Source of the DNA: Corydoras sp. C115
Lineage: Eukaryota > Chordata > Actinopteri > Siluriformes > Callichthyidae
Assembly: GCA_019802505.1 (NCBI GenBank)
Contig: JAFMOC010000059.1
Span: 309,501 to 373,500, forward strand
Length of the DNA: 64,000 bases
Reading direction: 5' to 3'
Positions within the stretch are counted from its first letter, which is position 1; each line of letters begins with the position of its first letter. The notes beneath the pieces are model-generated. The model searched no databases. It was not told the origin of the DNA and saw only the letters and a list, made by a program, of their open reading frames with translations. A program made the translations under genes and the position numbers. This document shows, one piece after another, positions 44,470 to 54,850 of this stretch.

Positions 44470-45169
44470 TTTACAAAACTGACATCACGGCTTGATGTTG
44501 ACTAAGACGTCATTGGTGCGAACAACATTAAACCCTGATCTCTGTGACGTGATGGCATACAGTAGATAACCCGCTGTTTCCGCTTATAGTCATGTGATGG
44601 CGCTATGCCTGAACGTGAAAAGGAATACGCTGGGAACTTGAAAAAGAGTACGTTTAGAAGCCGATCATAAAGAAACCACCCATGGCAGCGAAAAGAGCCT
44701 TTACAAGCTGTCCCGGGTTTAAGAGCCATGAAACCTGGCTTTAATTCCTTTCCTGTAGATCTGAAAGCGGATTGGCTGGCCGGCCGAAGGAGGGAACGGC
44801 AACCGAGATGCTGAGTGAAGAATGCCTGGAATGTCAAGTCCTGTTTACAGCCTGGGTTGTTTCACACCTGCAGGTCAGGGGGCTATCACCAGGCTGCCCC
44901 TCCACAGTTAAACTCCCTGAGCCACCCCTCATTACACCAGGGTCAAGCTCAGAGGTGACCTAATTAAAAGCTCATTACATCACAGACAATCTCCATTAGC
45001 ATTCCAGATCACACTGTTAATCCATTAGAGTTGCCGAGGCCCCCGGTCCTTTACATTCCAGCCGCCCCGTTTACACACAACGCCGGGGCAGATTTATAAA
45101 CATACACTACTGACACCCGCGCATGTTCCAGCACTGACCTCCCAAAGTACTTCACTGTACGTATAAACA
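44470..45169. other. Single-copy block, candidate conserved non-coding DNA
   Basis: No repeats. 44830-45070 is complex with homeodomain-type cores (CCTAATTAAAAG, CCATTAGCATT, TAATCCATTAGAG). No open frame with a domain pattern. Confidence 0.4.
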
Positions 45170-45318
45170 TCACGGTCAGTGGTCAGCGCGCTCGCCTCTG
45201 AGCGCCCGGGATCCGGGTTCGAATCCCGATCTGGGTGGAGTTCCCATGTTCTCCCCGTGTCCATGTGGGTTCCTGGGGTTCTCCGGTTTCCTCCCACAGT
45301 CCAAAAACTAAACAAGGT
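45170..45318 (+). mobile_element. V-SINE 5' half
   Basis: Head (CAGTGGTCAGCGCGCTCGCC), B box GGTTCGAATCCC and core to CACAGTCCAAAAACTAAAC, then unrelated sequence. CGCTCGCCTCTGAGCGCCCG differs from other copies, pointing to an older subfamily. Confidence 0.85.
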
Positions 45319-45357
45319 AATAGCTAGGTGTCCGAATTTGTCCGTAAGGTGTGTTAG

Positions 45358-45810
45358 GTGCGGCACGGTGGCTTAGTGGTTGGCATGTTCTCCTCTCAGT
45401 GCTAGGGATTCCTGGTTCGAATCCCAATCTGGGTGGAGTTTCCATGTTCTCCCCGTGTCCGTGTGGGTTTCCTCAGGGTTTTCTGGTTTCCTCCCACAGT
45501 CCAAAATGCCCATCCAGGGGAGAACGTTTTGGGCGCTGGGCAGATACACCCAGGACAGGCCGCCAATCCATCGCTGGGCACGCACTCACTCACACAAACA
45601 CACACTATATGGGGCAATTTAGAGCATTGAATGTACCATGAATTAATATTTTTGGACTGCTCTAAATTGCCCCTATATAGTGTGAGTGTGTACCCAGTGA
45701 TAGATTGGTGCCCTGTCCTTGGTGTATCAGCCCCATGCCTGAAGCTTCTCCCCTGTATGGGTATTGAAGAACCCCATGATCCTAGTATTGGATTAAGTGG
45801 AAGATAATGG
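45358..45810. mobile_element. Three-piece V-SINE mosaic (+ / - / +)
   Basis: A plus 5' half (45358-45506) ends at CACAGTCCAAAA. An inverted 3' half (45507-45659) ends at TTTTTGGACTG, the complement of the first break. A plus 3' half (45660-45810) then starts at CTCTAAATTGCCCC. The matching break motif suggests a template switch or inversion at CAGTCCAAAA. Confidence 0.85.
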
Positions 45811-46172
45811 GGGCAGCACGGTGCCTTAGTGGCTAGCATGTTCTCCTCTCAGCTCTAGGGATTCTCGGTTCGAATCCCAATCTGGGTGGAGTTTCCATGT
45901 TCTCACCATGTCCACGTGGGTTTCGTCCGGGTTCTCCGGTTTCCTCCCACAGTCCAAAAACATGGATCAAGTCAATTGAATTCTCCAAATTGCCCCATAT
46001 AGAGTGTATGTGTTTGTGTGAGTGAGTGTGTGTCCAGCGATAGATTGGCGCCCTGTCCTGGGTGTATCTGCCCAGCGCCCGAAACCTTCTCCTCTGGATG
46101 GTCATGGGGAACCCCCCCCCCCCTGCGACCCTAGTAGAGGATAAAGCGTAAGATAATGGATGGATGGATTGT
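45811..46172 (+). mobile_element. V-SINE, full length
   Basis: GGGCAGCACGGTGCCTTAGTGG to GGATGGATGGAT, intact B box and core, C run of 10 near the end. Confidence 0.92.
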
Positions 46173-46456
46173 TGGCTTAGTGGTGAGCACTAGGGATTCC
46201 CAGTTTGAATCCCAATCTGGGTGGAGTTTCCATGTTCTCCCCGTGTCCGTGAGGGTTTCTTCCGGGTTCTCCAGTTTCCTCCCACAGTCCAAAAACATGG
46301 ATCAAGTCAATTGAATTCTCCAAATTGCCCCATATAGACTGTGTTGGTGTGAGTGAGTGTGTGTCTAGTGATACATTGGTGCCTGGATGGGCATGGGGAA
46401 CCCCCCCACGACCCTAATAGAGGATAAAGTGGAAGATAATGGATGGATGGATGGAT
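46173..46456 (+). mobile_element. V-SINE with deleted head and 3' middle
   Basis: GTTGGCTTAGTGGTGAGCAC skips the A-to-B-box interval; GATACATTGGTGCCTGGATG skips the CCTGTCCTGGG block. It directly follows the preceding copy. Confidence 0.9.
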
Positions 46457-46935
46457 GAACATCACACTGGCGTTTTGAAGGGCAGGTACATACGATGTGC
46501 ACGGCTCGAAACCTAAAGATGTCTATACAGGGTGTTATCTTTAGACCCCGCTCATCACACTCGACTCTCGGACCTCTGGTTCAGTGAGGATTGTAAAACT
46601 GCCATCCGTCCGGTTAAAATATACGGCCAAGAGACGGTTCTCCAACATACCAATCAGATGGCTTACAGGTCTCTGACATCCACCGGCTGACGCTGTGCTA
46701 CGACTACAGACAGTCATAACTCATGGTGTCCGGAATGCACTGCTGCAAATGTAGGGTTAAGCATCGCTAATGCAGATGCTATTGCGGACTGTCAGCGGTG
46801 AAATATCGGCCTTATTACCGCGCTAAAAAACGCAGAACCCACACACACGCTGCAATTTGTTTATTGATATTCAGACACATGATGTTAGATAGCTGTAAAT
46901 CCACCAAGAACTTTCCCTCTGCTGTTCCTGTGTCA
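46457..46935. other. Single-copy DNA
   Basis: Nothing recognised. The frame at 46798-47037 runs into the triplicated segment and shows no domain. Confidence 0.4.
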
Positions 46936-47076
46936 ATGACATCATTTAAAGGAAATGTTTTTCCTATTAGAGCAGCCAACACGCGGATCTTTAGCGTCAA
47001 CCAGATTTCAGATGTTTCCACATTAGATCGCTTTTAAAGACTTGAGCGTTGACAGAGCGGTGGCAGGTGCCTGCTG
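46936..47076 (+). repeat. Triplicated 130-bp segment, copy 1
   Basis: TCATTTAAAGGAAATGTTTT, TCCTATTAGAGCAGCCAAC, CAACCAGATTTCAGATG and TTTTAAAGACTTGAGCG. Contains a CCACATTAGA insertion missing from copies 2 and 3. Joined to a SINE 3' end at 47077. Confidence 0.85.
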
Positions 47077-47370
47077 GGCATCCATCCATTATCTTCCGCT
47101 TTATCCTCTACTAGGGTAGAGGACAGGACACCCAGGACAGGACACCAATCTATCACTGGACACACACTCACTCACACAGACACACATTCTATATGGGGCA
47201 ATTTATCCATCCATCCATCCATCCATTATCTTCCACTTTATCCACTATGAGGGGCGGGAGGGGGTTCCCCATGCCCATCTAGGGGAGAATGTTTTGGGCG
47301 CTGGTTAGATATACCCAAGACAGGGCGCCAATCTTTCACTGGACATACACACACTCTATAAGGGGCAATT
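47077..47370 (-). mobile_element. Two concatenated V-SINE 3' halves
   Basis: Units 47077-47205 and 47206-47370 each start with CATCCATTATCTTCC and end at GGGGCAATTT, and lead straight into a complete SINE. The first has an internal deletion (CTAGGGTAGAGGACAGGAC). Confidence 0.88.
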
Positions 47371-47710
47371 TCCATCCATCCATTATCTTCTGCTTTATCC
47401 TCTACTAGGGTCGCCGGGGGGTTCCCCTGGCCCATCCAGGGGGGAACGTTTCGGGCGCTGGGCAGATACACCCAGGACAGGACACCAATCTATCACTGGA
47501 CACACTCACTCACACTCTATATGAGGCAATTTATATCATTCAATTGACCTTGATCCATGTTTTTTGGACTGTGGGAGGAAACCGGAGAACCCGGAGGAAA
47601 CCCACACAGACACGGGAAGAACATGGAAACTCCACCCAGATTGGGATTCAAACCGGGAATCCCTAGCGCTGAGAGGAGAACATGCTAACCACTAAGGCAC
47701 CATGCCGCCC
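47371..47710 (-). mobile_element. V-SINE, full length
   Basis: CCATCCATCCATTATCTTC to GGCACCATGCCGCCC; B box is the complement of GGTTTGAATCC. Confidence 0.92.
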
Positions 47711-47883
47711 CATTATCTTCCACTTAATCCAATACTAGGGTCATGGGGTTCTTCAATACCCATACAGGGGAGAAGTTTCAGGCGTGGGGCTGATACACCA
47801 AGGACAGGGCACCAATCTATCACAGGGTACACATTCACACTATATAGGGGCAATTTAGAGCCCCTAAGCCACCGTGCCGCCCA
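47711..47883 (-). mobile_element. V-SINE with core deleted
   Basis: Older subtype 3' half to GGGGCAATTTAGAG, which then jumps to CCCCTAAGCCACCGTGCC, so the head is joined to the tail half. The head abuts triplicated copy 2. Confidence 0.88.
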
Positions 47884-48008
47884 TCAATGAGATCATTTAA
47901 GGGAAATGTTTTTCCTATTAAAGCAGCCAACGTGGATCTTCAGCCTCAACCAGATTTAGATCTCTTTTAAAGACCTGAGCGCTGAAACAGGGGCAGGTGC
48001 CGGCGGGC
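47884..48008 (+). repeat. Triplicated 130-bp segment, copy 2
   Basis: GAGATCATTTAAGGGAAATG, CCTATTAAAGCAGCCAACG, CAGATTTAGATCTC and CGCTGAAACAGGGGCAGG. It continues into unique DNA, so it may be the ancestral locus. Confidence 0.85.
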
Positions 48009-48687
48009 TCCACGTGAGCAGAACGGTGAAAACGTTCCAACGTTTTCCGACGGATGAGCAGCGAGCTCCAGCCGTGTTTGTTCCTCGGTTTCTGAGTACA
48101 CCTGCAAAAGACGGCCTCACGGTCCAAAACAAATTCTTCTCCCCTCGGGGAGCGCCGCAGGAGAAAAGCAAAGCCGTATATCTTACAGCAGGTTTTATGG
48201 CATCAGGTCTTAAAATGACAGGCTTTAATTCTGGAACAGATTTTTTTCCCCCCTCTCTGCATTTCTGAAGAAAATAAAAGGTGCAAAATCATATATCTTT
48301 TTTCAGATCAGAAGATGGAGGGCTGCACTGTGGGTAGTTGGATCCCCGGCTCGGTCTGTCCGGACGACTGAGGTTTTGTTGGAGGGGAAAGCCGTGCACC
48401 TGCATGCTGAATGCATGCGTATTTATCTCCTGGCTGGGGACTGGGCCATACAGAGCTGCTCTGCCATCTCTTTGAACTCCTTTCCCCCGGTGGCTTCCTG
48501 GCCATACAGTGTTCGGTGCTTTGTAAGCGACTCCATTGTTGGTTCTAGATCGAGTAGGAACGGCGGATGACCTGGAGAAGAAAGGCATGGGACAACAAGG
48601 GAAAGAGAGAGGTCTGAGACACGTAGGAGGGAAGCCAAGGGTTCAACGGTGAACTGCGGGCTTTGTCCAGCAGACAGGCCTGACTTC
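48009..48687. other. Single-copy DNA
   Basis: No recognised repeat. Overlapping frames on both strands (up to 99 codons at 48289-48588) lack domain motifs. Confidence 0.4.
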
Positions 48688-48712
48688 ACACACACTCTAT
48701 ATGGGGCAATTT
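48688..48712 (-). mobile_element. V-SINE fragment, 25 bp
   Basis: CACACACTCTATATGGGGC then AATTT, broken at the same GGGGCAATTT position as the 47-kb units, then joined to triplicated copy 3. Confidence 0.75.
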
Positions 48713-48838
48713 ACCCGCCGGCACTTGCCACTGTTTCAGAGCTCAAGTCTTTAAAAGAGATCTAAATCTGGTTGACGCTAAAGATCAGCGTGTCGGCTGC
48801 TCCAATAGGAAAAAATGCCTTTAAATGATCTCATTGAT
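48713..48838 (-). repeat. Triplicated 130-bp segment, copy 3 (inverted)
   Basis: On the minus strand it matches copies 1 and 2: TGAGATCATTTAAAGGC, TCCTATTGGAGCAGCC, CAACCAGATTTAGATCTC, GCTCTGAAACAGTGGC. Its edge with the next SINE head is the same as in copy 2. Confidence 0.85.
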
Positions 48839-48839
48839 G

Positions 48840-49047
48840 AGCGGCAAGGTGGCTTAGTGATTAGCATGTTCTCCTCTCAGTGCTAGAGATTCTCGATTGG
48901 AATCCCAATCTGGGTGGATCAAGGTCAATTGAATGATCTAAATTGCCCCATATACTGTGTGTCTGTGTGAGTGAGTGTGTGTCCAGTGATAGATTGGCGC
49001 CCTGTCCTGGGTGTATCTGCCCAGCGCCCGAAACGTTCTCCCCTGGA
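48840..49047 (+). mobile_element. V-SINE with core deleted
   Basis: Head and boxes (GATTGGAATCCC), then GGGTGGATCAAGGTCAATTG skips the core; it stops at TTCTCCCCTGG before the tail. It forms a tail-to-tail pair with the next copy, 20 bp away. Confidence 0.88.
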
Positions 49048-49066
49048 ATGAATCCACCTGACATAC

Positions 49067-49414
49067 CTCCATCCATCCATTATCTTCCACTATCCTCTAC
49101 TAGGGTCACGGGGGGGTTCCCCATGCCCATCCAGGGGAGAACTTTTTGGGCGCTGGGCAGATACACCCAGGACAGGGCGCCAATCTATCACTGGACATAC
49201 ACTTACTCACACAGACACACTCTATATGGGGCAATTTGGAGCATTCAATTGACCTTGATCCATGTTTTTGGACTGTGGGAGGAAACCGGAGAACCCGGAG
49301 GAGACCCACGCGGACACGGGAAGAACATGGAAACTCCATCCAGACTGGGATTCGAACTGAGAATCCCTAGTGCTGAGAGGAGAACATGCTAACCACTAAG
49401 CCACCATGTCCCCT
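49067..49414 (-). mobile_element. V-SINE, full length
   Basis: CCTCCATCCATCCATTATC to CTAAGCCACCATGTCCCC; B box complement intact. Confidence 0.92.
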
Positions 49415-50109
49415 TGCATACTATGTGTGTAAGTTCATTACCTTTTCTAGTATTAAGGTGAATTAATATGTGATTTTCTGGTTCTAAGTTAAGATGTAAA
49501 TTCATGTGGTTAAACAAGCAAAGGCTCATTTTTAAGACTGAGAGTTTATTTATACTAAATAAGTAGCACTAATGATTCACAATGTAGAAATTGCTCATTG
49601 TACATTTGTTTGTGTTGTTTATGTGATGGTTCTTACGGTTAGGTGTAAGATTCTGTACAAAGTTAAGGTACAAGTTCAATAATAAACATATTGAAACATT
49701 AAGTCGTATAGATTAAAACAGTGTGGTCGATTCAACCATAAGGAACCAGTTTTTGGTGAATGTTGGTAAAACATTATGTAATTGATGTAAGTGTAGTTTA
49801 GGGAACCTTCATATGACCTTCTCGTGTGGATACAATGAGGCCATACATGTTGTAATGGTTTTAGATTGTAGTTTTCTTTTCCATTGAGAGAAAGTCTTTT
49901 GTTATGATATCCATATCTAATGTCAAGCTGATGACAAATTTTTGGACCTGTTCTTAACTCTTAAATCAGATTGCACTAAATAATATCTCAGTTATATCTG
50001 TTAATCAAAAGCATTCTTTCTTTTAAAGCACACAAATCATGCTGCTCAGTGCATTTTATTACAATCCAGTTTAAAACCTATAAAATCAATTTGGTTTTGT
50101 GACTTTTAA
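49415..50109. other. AT-rich single-copy DNA
   Basis: No element recognised. ATACAATGAGGCCATA at 49831-49846 recurs at 53402-53417, inside the tandem units at 53.2-54.0 kb. Confidence 0.4.
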
Positions 50110-50848
50110 ACGCAGGTAGCTTAAGAGTTGGTATGTTAGCTGTATTATCCATCCATTATCTTTCGCTTTATCCTCTACTAGAGTCACAGTGGGGGTTCCC
50201 CATGCCCGTCCAGGGGGAACGTTTCGGGCGCTGGGCAGATACACCCAGGACAGGACGCCAATCTATCACTGGGCACATACTCACACACTCTATATGGGGC
50301 AATTTGGAGAATTCAATTGACCTTGATCCATGTTTTTGGACTGTGGGAGGAAACCAGAGAACCCGGAGAAAACCCACGTGGACACGGGGAGAACATGGAA
50401 ACTCCACCCAGATTGGGATTCGAATCGGGAATACCCAGTGCTGAGAGAAGAACATGCCAACCACTAAGCCACCGTGCCGCCCTAGCTGTGTTATCCATCC
50501 GTCCATTATCTTTCGCTTTATCCTCCACTAGGGTCGAGGTGGGCACTTTCGGGCAGATTTCGGGCACTGGGCGGATACACCCAGGACAGGACGCCAATCT
50601 ATCACTGGACACAAACTCACTCACACAGACACACTCTACTATATGGGGCAATTTGGAGCATTCAATTGACCTTGATCTGTGTTTTTGGACTGTGGGGGGA
50701 AACCAGAGAACCCGGAGAAAACCCACGCGGACACGGGGAGAACATGGAAACTCCACCCAGATTGGGATTCGAACCGGGAATCACCAGCGCTGAGAGGAGA
50801 ACATTCTAACCACTAAACCACCGTGCCGCCCTAGCTATATTATATTAT
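50110..50848 (-). mobile_element. Two tandem V-SINEs sharing one target site in a duplicated segment
   Basis: SINEs at 50149-50482 and 50495-50831. TAGCTGTATTAT (50137-50148), TAGCTGTGTTAT (50483-50494) and TAGCTATATTAT (50832-50843) bracket both. The outer flanks (CGCAGGTAGCTTAAGAGTTG left, TATTATGGACATGATCAAT right) lie close together without any SINE at 53011-53065, an apparent empty site. Confidence 0.85.
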
Positions 50849-51227
50849 ATACATTATATATTGTATTATATAGCTATATTATGGACATGATCAATAATAT
50901 GGACTTATTATTTAAGATGAATAAGATTATTTAAGACAGAATGTGGCATTATAATAAAGGTAATGCAAATTTATAGAGGTTGAATGCACGTAATAATCAT
51001 CAAAACTTGCTAACCCGAAAAAATATGGTGATTATTATCAATTATCGGATCGCTTTTAACCTCCTATTTAATCTGATCTTTTATTTCTGTTTCTGCATTT
51101 TTATTTAGCTTTTTCTTAATTTATAACTGCATTAAATACTATATTTCTTACGGGTTTTAATGTTATACTGTTTTATAAAGCGACTTTGAGGTCTCTAAAA
51201 GCAATATATATATACATATACACACTG
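50849..51227. repeat. Right part of the segment duplicated at 53.05-53.16 kb
   Basis: ATCAATAATATGGACTTA, TTATTTAAGACAGAATGTGG and AAAATATGGTGATTATTA have close matches at 53071-53160. After about 51045 the match ends and AT-rich sequence follows. Confidence 0.75.
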
Positions 51228-51237
51228 TACATACATA

Positions 51238-51323
<86 letters not shown>
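51228..51323. repeat. (AT)n microsatellite
   Basis: AT run of about 85 bp, no SINE attached. Confidence 0.95.
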
Positions 51324-51329
<6 letters not shown>

Positions 51330-52419
51330 GTCTCGTTTGGTTAAGTTGTGTCTGCTTACAAATAAAAAAAAAATAAACCCAGACCAGATATAATAAATGA
51401 GCCAGCATCTTTCATCTTAGAGTGAGATATCTGTGAACAAGCAGCAGGAAGAATATGGTGTTAAGGTGGTGATGGGTTTTTTGGGAGGGGGAGGAGTGGT
51501 TACGGTGGTGGCGGTGTGGGGGGGGGGGGTCAAGATGAGTACCAGAGATGGGGTTTTAAGTATGTTGGGAACGAAAGCACACAAATTGTCCAGCTTTCAT
51601 TAGCGTGCTGAGTGAAGCCTCAGCAGAGGGCTTGATTCCCAAGACTCTCGGATAACAAGTGGCTTCTCACACTGGGGGCTTTCTGTTTCCTCCTAATAAA
51701 ACCAGAAAAGAGAAAGAAAAGCAGAGAAAGAGAGAAGGAGATGGAGAAGGCGAGTGGCCACTGAGAGAAAGGGGAACGGGACCCCCACAGTCAACTGTTA
51801 TCTGCCTAACACTAAGTCATTGAAGAGGTATTTTGGTTTATTTTCTCCGGGGCCAATGAATGGCTGCCGACAAGGCATTTCTGATGGCTTTGATAAGCGT
51901 TCCTTTCCTCTACGAATGCCCCATTTCAAGTTTACTCTACCTCCAAGAGCAGGTATTGAAAGACATAAAACTGAGGGCCATCAGAGAGGACCTCCCTAAA
52001 AGAATTCCGGGGTCGTTCCGAATGTTCTCCTCAGGAAACACGAGGAAAGCAAATGGGTCTAGACGAAAACTCTCAGCCCATACTGTGGATTGTAAAATGA
52101 CAGTGGCCCATAATTCTAATGTTCCATGTTGGGTGAGCCATAGAACAACTGTTGCAGTTGCATTTTCAGGAACGGTATACAGGGCCCTCCCGCTTTTTTT
52201 TTTCCTTCTTTTTGCCTGAGGCCACCTAATAATTTGCTGTTGGCAAAAACATTTCACAAGAGCACTTATTTAGAGCCTTCAAAGGAGGTAATAGCCAGTG
52301 GGCAGGTGCACTACCTGGGCAGGGCTGGATTCCCAGGACATCCTACTCTGCTCTTAGGGAATGATTGTTGAACAGAACATGAAGGTAAGCGAGAAACTGG
52401 CAGCGGTCTTTGAAAAGTT
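51324..52419. other. Single-copy block, candidate conserved non-coding DNA
   Basis: Apart from a G run (51520-51529), A/G-rich 51700-51750 and a T run (52194-52203), this is complex sequence. A plus-strand frame of 119 codons (51860-52219) starts with a plausible Met but ends in a poly-Phe/Leu stretch from the T run and has no family motif. Confidence 0.4.
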
Positions 52420-52730
52420 CTAGCGATTCTTGACTCTTACAGACTCGAGAACAGTGCAATAAAGTCAGAAGGGGCAATCAACTGCGAAAAAGTGATCTAT
52501 TTTACCTAATGTATTTACACACAGAGGAATTTGTCCTGCACATTTAACCCATCTGTGCAGTGAAACACACACACACACACACACACACACACTGAGTGAA
52601 GTGAGCACACACCACCGAAGTGTACCCTTGTATACCCCGCCCAGGGAGCAATCAGGGTAACAGCGGGTAGATGAATGAAACATGTTCTATTGATTCTTGA
52701 CTCTAGCACAGTGCAATAAAGTGACACCAT
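52420..52730 (-). mobile_element. Common fish repeat fragment with CA core, flanked by direct repeats
   Basis: TTTACACACAGAGGAATTTG, TCCTGCACATTTAACCCATC and CAGTGAAACACACAC followed by GTGAGCACACACCACCG are typical of an abundant teleost repeat. GATTCTTGACTCT and CAGTGCAATAAAGT occur on both sides (52424-52470, 52692-52722). The CA run lies at 52565-52592. Confidence 0.6.
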
Positions 52731-52741
52731 CATTTTAAAGT

Positions 52742-52788
52742 GATCTGTGACCCTAGTAGAGGATCAAGTGGAAGATAATGGATGGATG
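52742..52788 (+). mobile_element. V-SINE 3' end fragment
   Basis: TGTGACCCTAGTAGAGGATC to GGATGGATGG only. Confidence 0.85.
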
Positions 52789-52984
52789 GTAACAAGCGAC
52801 ACATTCATAAAGGGTCAGACAATTTCATATTTCCATTTTAGCAATTGGTATGTTTTTGCAATAGAGGAGAACCTTCACAGGCATAAGGAGAACATGCAGT
52901 CTTGCAAACTTCCCATGAAAATGACTTTTGTTTATTCCAACCAGTAATCGAATCCAAGCCCTGATTGCTGTGTCGTGTTTTAAA
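52789..52984. other. Unrecognised spacer
   Basis: Nothing recognised. Confidence 0.35.
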
Positions 52985-53160
52985 CTTATAAAATCGACAA
53001 AACTTTATCGCAGGTAGCTTAAGAGTTGGTATGTTAGCTGTTATATATTATGGACACGTTCAATAATATGGACTTAGAGCGTAATGTGATTATCTAAGAC
53101 AGAATGTAATTGTAATAAAGATGTATGTTTATACATCTGAAAAATATGGTGATTATTAAG
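52985..53160. repeat. Duplicated segment, SINE-free copy
   Basis: Matches 50110-50148 plus 50849-51040 with no SINE between. It begins with AACTTATAAAATCGACAAAA, which also occurs (modified) inside the tandem units downstream. Confidence 0.8.
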
Positions 53161-53187
53161 TAGAACTCTGTCTCTCCCCATCCATGT

Positions 53188-53980
53188 GATGTTACATCTT
53201 ATAAAGCCAACACACATTCATCAGGCGGAGCTCTCTCAGGTGCATTAATTGAATTGACTGCTGTCGTTTCTGCCTTTCCTCCCTCACCACAGGTGCCTTG
53301 CCCAAGGGCACTTCAGCCTGGTATTCAGTGGGACTGGGAATCAAACCAGTGACCTTGGCTGGTTCCTTTTCCCACAAGTCTCCAACTTGAAGTGAGTTGC
53401 ATACAATGAGGCCATAGTTTTAAACTTATAAACAAAACTTTATCACAGGAAGCTTAAGAGTTGGTATAAAAGCTGATGTTACATTTTATAAAACCTGCAC
53501 ACATTCATCAGCTGTCTCAGGTGCGTTAATTGCGTCTAATCAATGTCATTTGCCATTGTCTCCACCTTTCCTCCCTCAACCACAGGTGCCTTGCCTAAGG
53601 GCACTCCAGTCTAGTGTTTGGTGGGACCAGGAATCAATCCAGGGACCTTGGCTGGTTCCTATTCTGACAAGTCTACAACTTAAAGTGAGTTGGACACAAT
53701 AAGGCCATAGTTTTAAACTTATAAACAAAATTTTATTGCAGGTAACTTAAGAGTTGGCATAATGGCTGATGTTACATCTTATAAAACCTGCACACATTCA
53801 TCAGGCGGAGCTGTCTCAGGTGCGTTAATTGCTTCTAATCAATGTCGTTCGCCATTGTCTCCACCTTCCCTCCCTCAACCACAGGTGCCTTGCCCAAGGG
53901 CACTCCAGTCTAGGATTTGGTGGGACCAGGAATCAAACCAGGGACCTTGGCTGGTTCCTTTTCCCACAAGTCTACAAGTG
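53188..53980. repeat. Three tandem units of about 290 bp
   Basis: Units start at 53188, 53475 and 53768 with GATGTTACATYTTATAAARC and share CACACATTCATCAG, GGTGCCTTGCCYAAGGGCAC and GACCTTGGCTGGTTCC; the third is partial. The GGTGCCTTGCC...GGGAATCAAACCAG part resembles the minus strand of a common fish tRNA-like repeat. Ten to fifteen percent differences (by eye) suggest an old triplication. Confidence 0.85.
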
Positions 53981-54804
53981 CCCCATACTGAAATAGCAGC
54001 TTCTTGTTTGAGTTCCATTTAGGACTTTTCCAATAACATTATCCCAAACGATGATCGCACCAGATAGGAACGAAGAACTCGAGTGCAGGCAGTCGGAGTT
54101 GAGTGCTGCAGCCACAGGGGAAACACCCGAGCGGTGATAAACTGTGACCTTTCCTCCATCCTGCAGCATGTCTGATGGCTGCCCTCGCCGGCCCTGTCCG
54201 AGGTGTCTGCATCTGGAAGGGAGTGCGTTTTTATCAGCCCCGCCGTGCCCAGCGTCTGGCCAGCCCATGTGAAGAGGGAAGCGGAGAGCTGGCACGCAGC
54301 ACTGGCAGTGCTCATGTTCCTGATAGCTCTCGCTTCACTTTGATGTCTCCGGCCCCCACCCGCGGCCTCCCCTTTCTCAGGAAATTGCATTCTGTCCACT
54401 GCCACTGCAGATAAATGAGGCAGGAGAGGGGCTGCACACTGTCACTTGCTGACCTGGCCTGTCTAACACCAGGACCTGCAGTGTGTTAGCTGCATGTGGC
54501 TTCATCCGGTAATGTGGCCTGGTATGTGTGCAGACCCAGACAAACACACACATCCATGCAAGATACCACGCTCAGGGATTCGGCACCATTTTTCTCAAAG
54601 CAGAGTCATATGGAACTGTGGAATGGAGCTTATACTGGCACAATTTAGTAATTTTGTGACAAATAGCCCTAAAGACGTTGCATTTTATAAAACATTCGAA
54701 CCCTGGGTTAAATTGGAGGTTAATACGGTTCAGTACTTTGTCCAGACATCTGCTTGTTATTACATATTTAAATAAAAATGATCTCAACATATACAGCATT
54801 CCTA
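53981..54804. other. Single-copy DNA
   Basis: 54020-54430 is GC-balanced with overlapping frames up to 128 codons and no recognisable domain. No repeats. Confidence 0.4.
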
Positions 54805-54850
54805 ACAGTGCCTGTATGACCAAATGTATGTGGACATCCCTCTTTTAAAC
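54805..54850 (-). mobile_element. Tc1-like terminal-repeat scrap
   Basis: CCTGTATGACCAAATGTATG then TGGACATCCCTC is the usual end of the fish Tc1-like family whose transposase remnants occur at 18-24 kb. No body attached. Confidence 0.6.

Noticed and set aside
51860..52219. 119-codon frame starting MAADKAFLMALISVPFLYEC
   Set aside because: No recognisable family, ends in residues encoded by a T run, and overlaps another frame. Kept only as a weak finding for checking.
54019..54414. 128- and 107-codon frames on the minus strand with a 79-codon plus-strand frame
   Set aside because: Overlapping phases, no motif, no splice context that I can defend.
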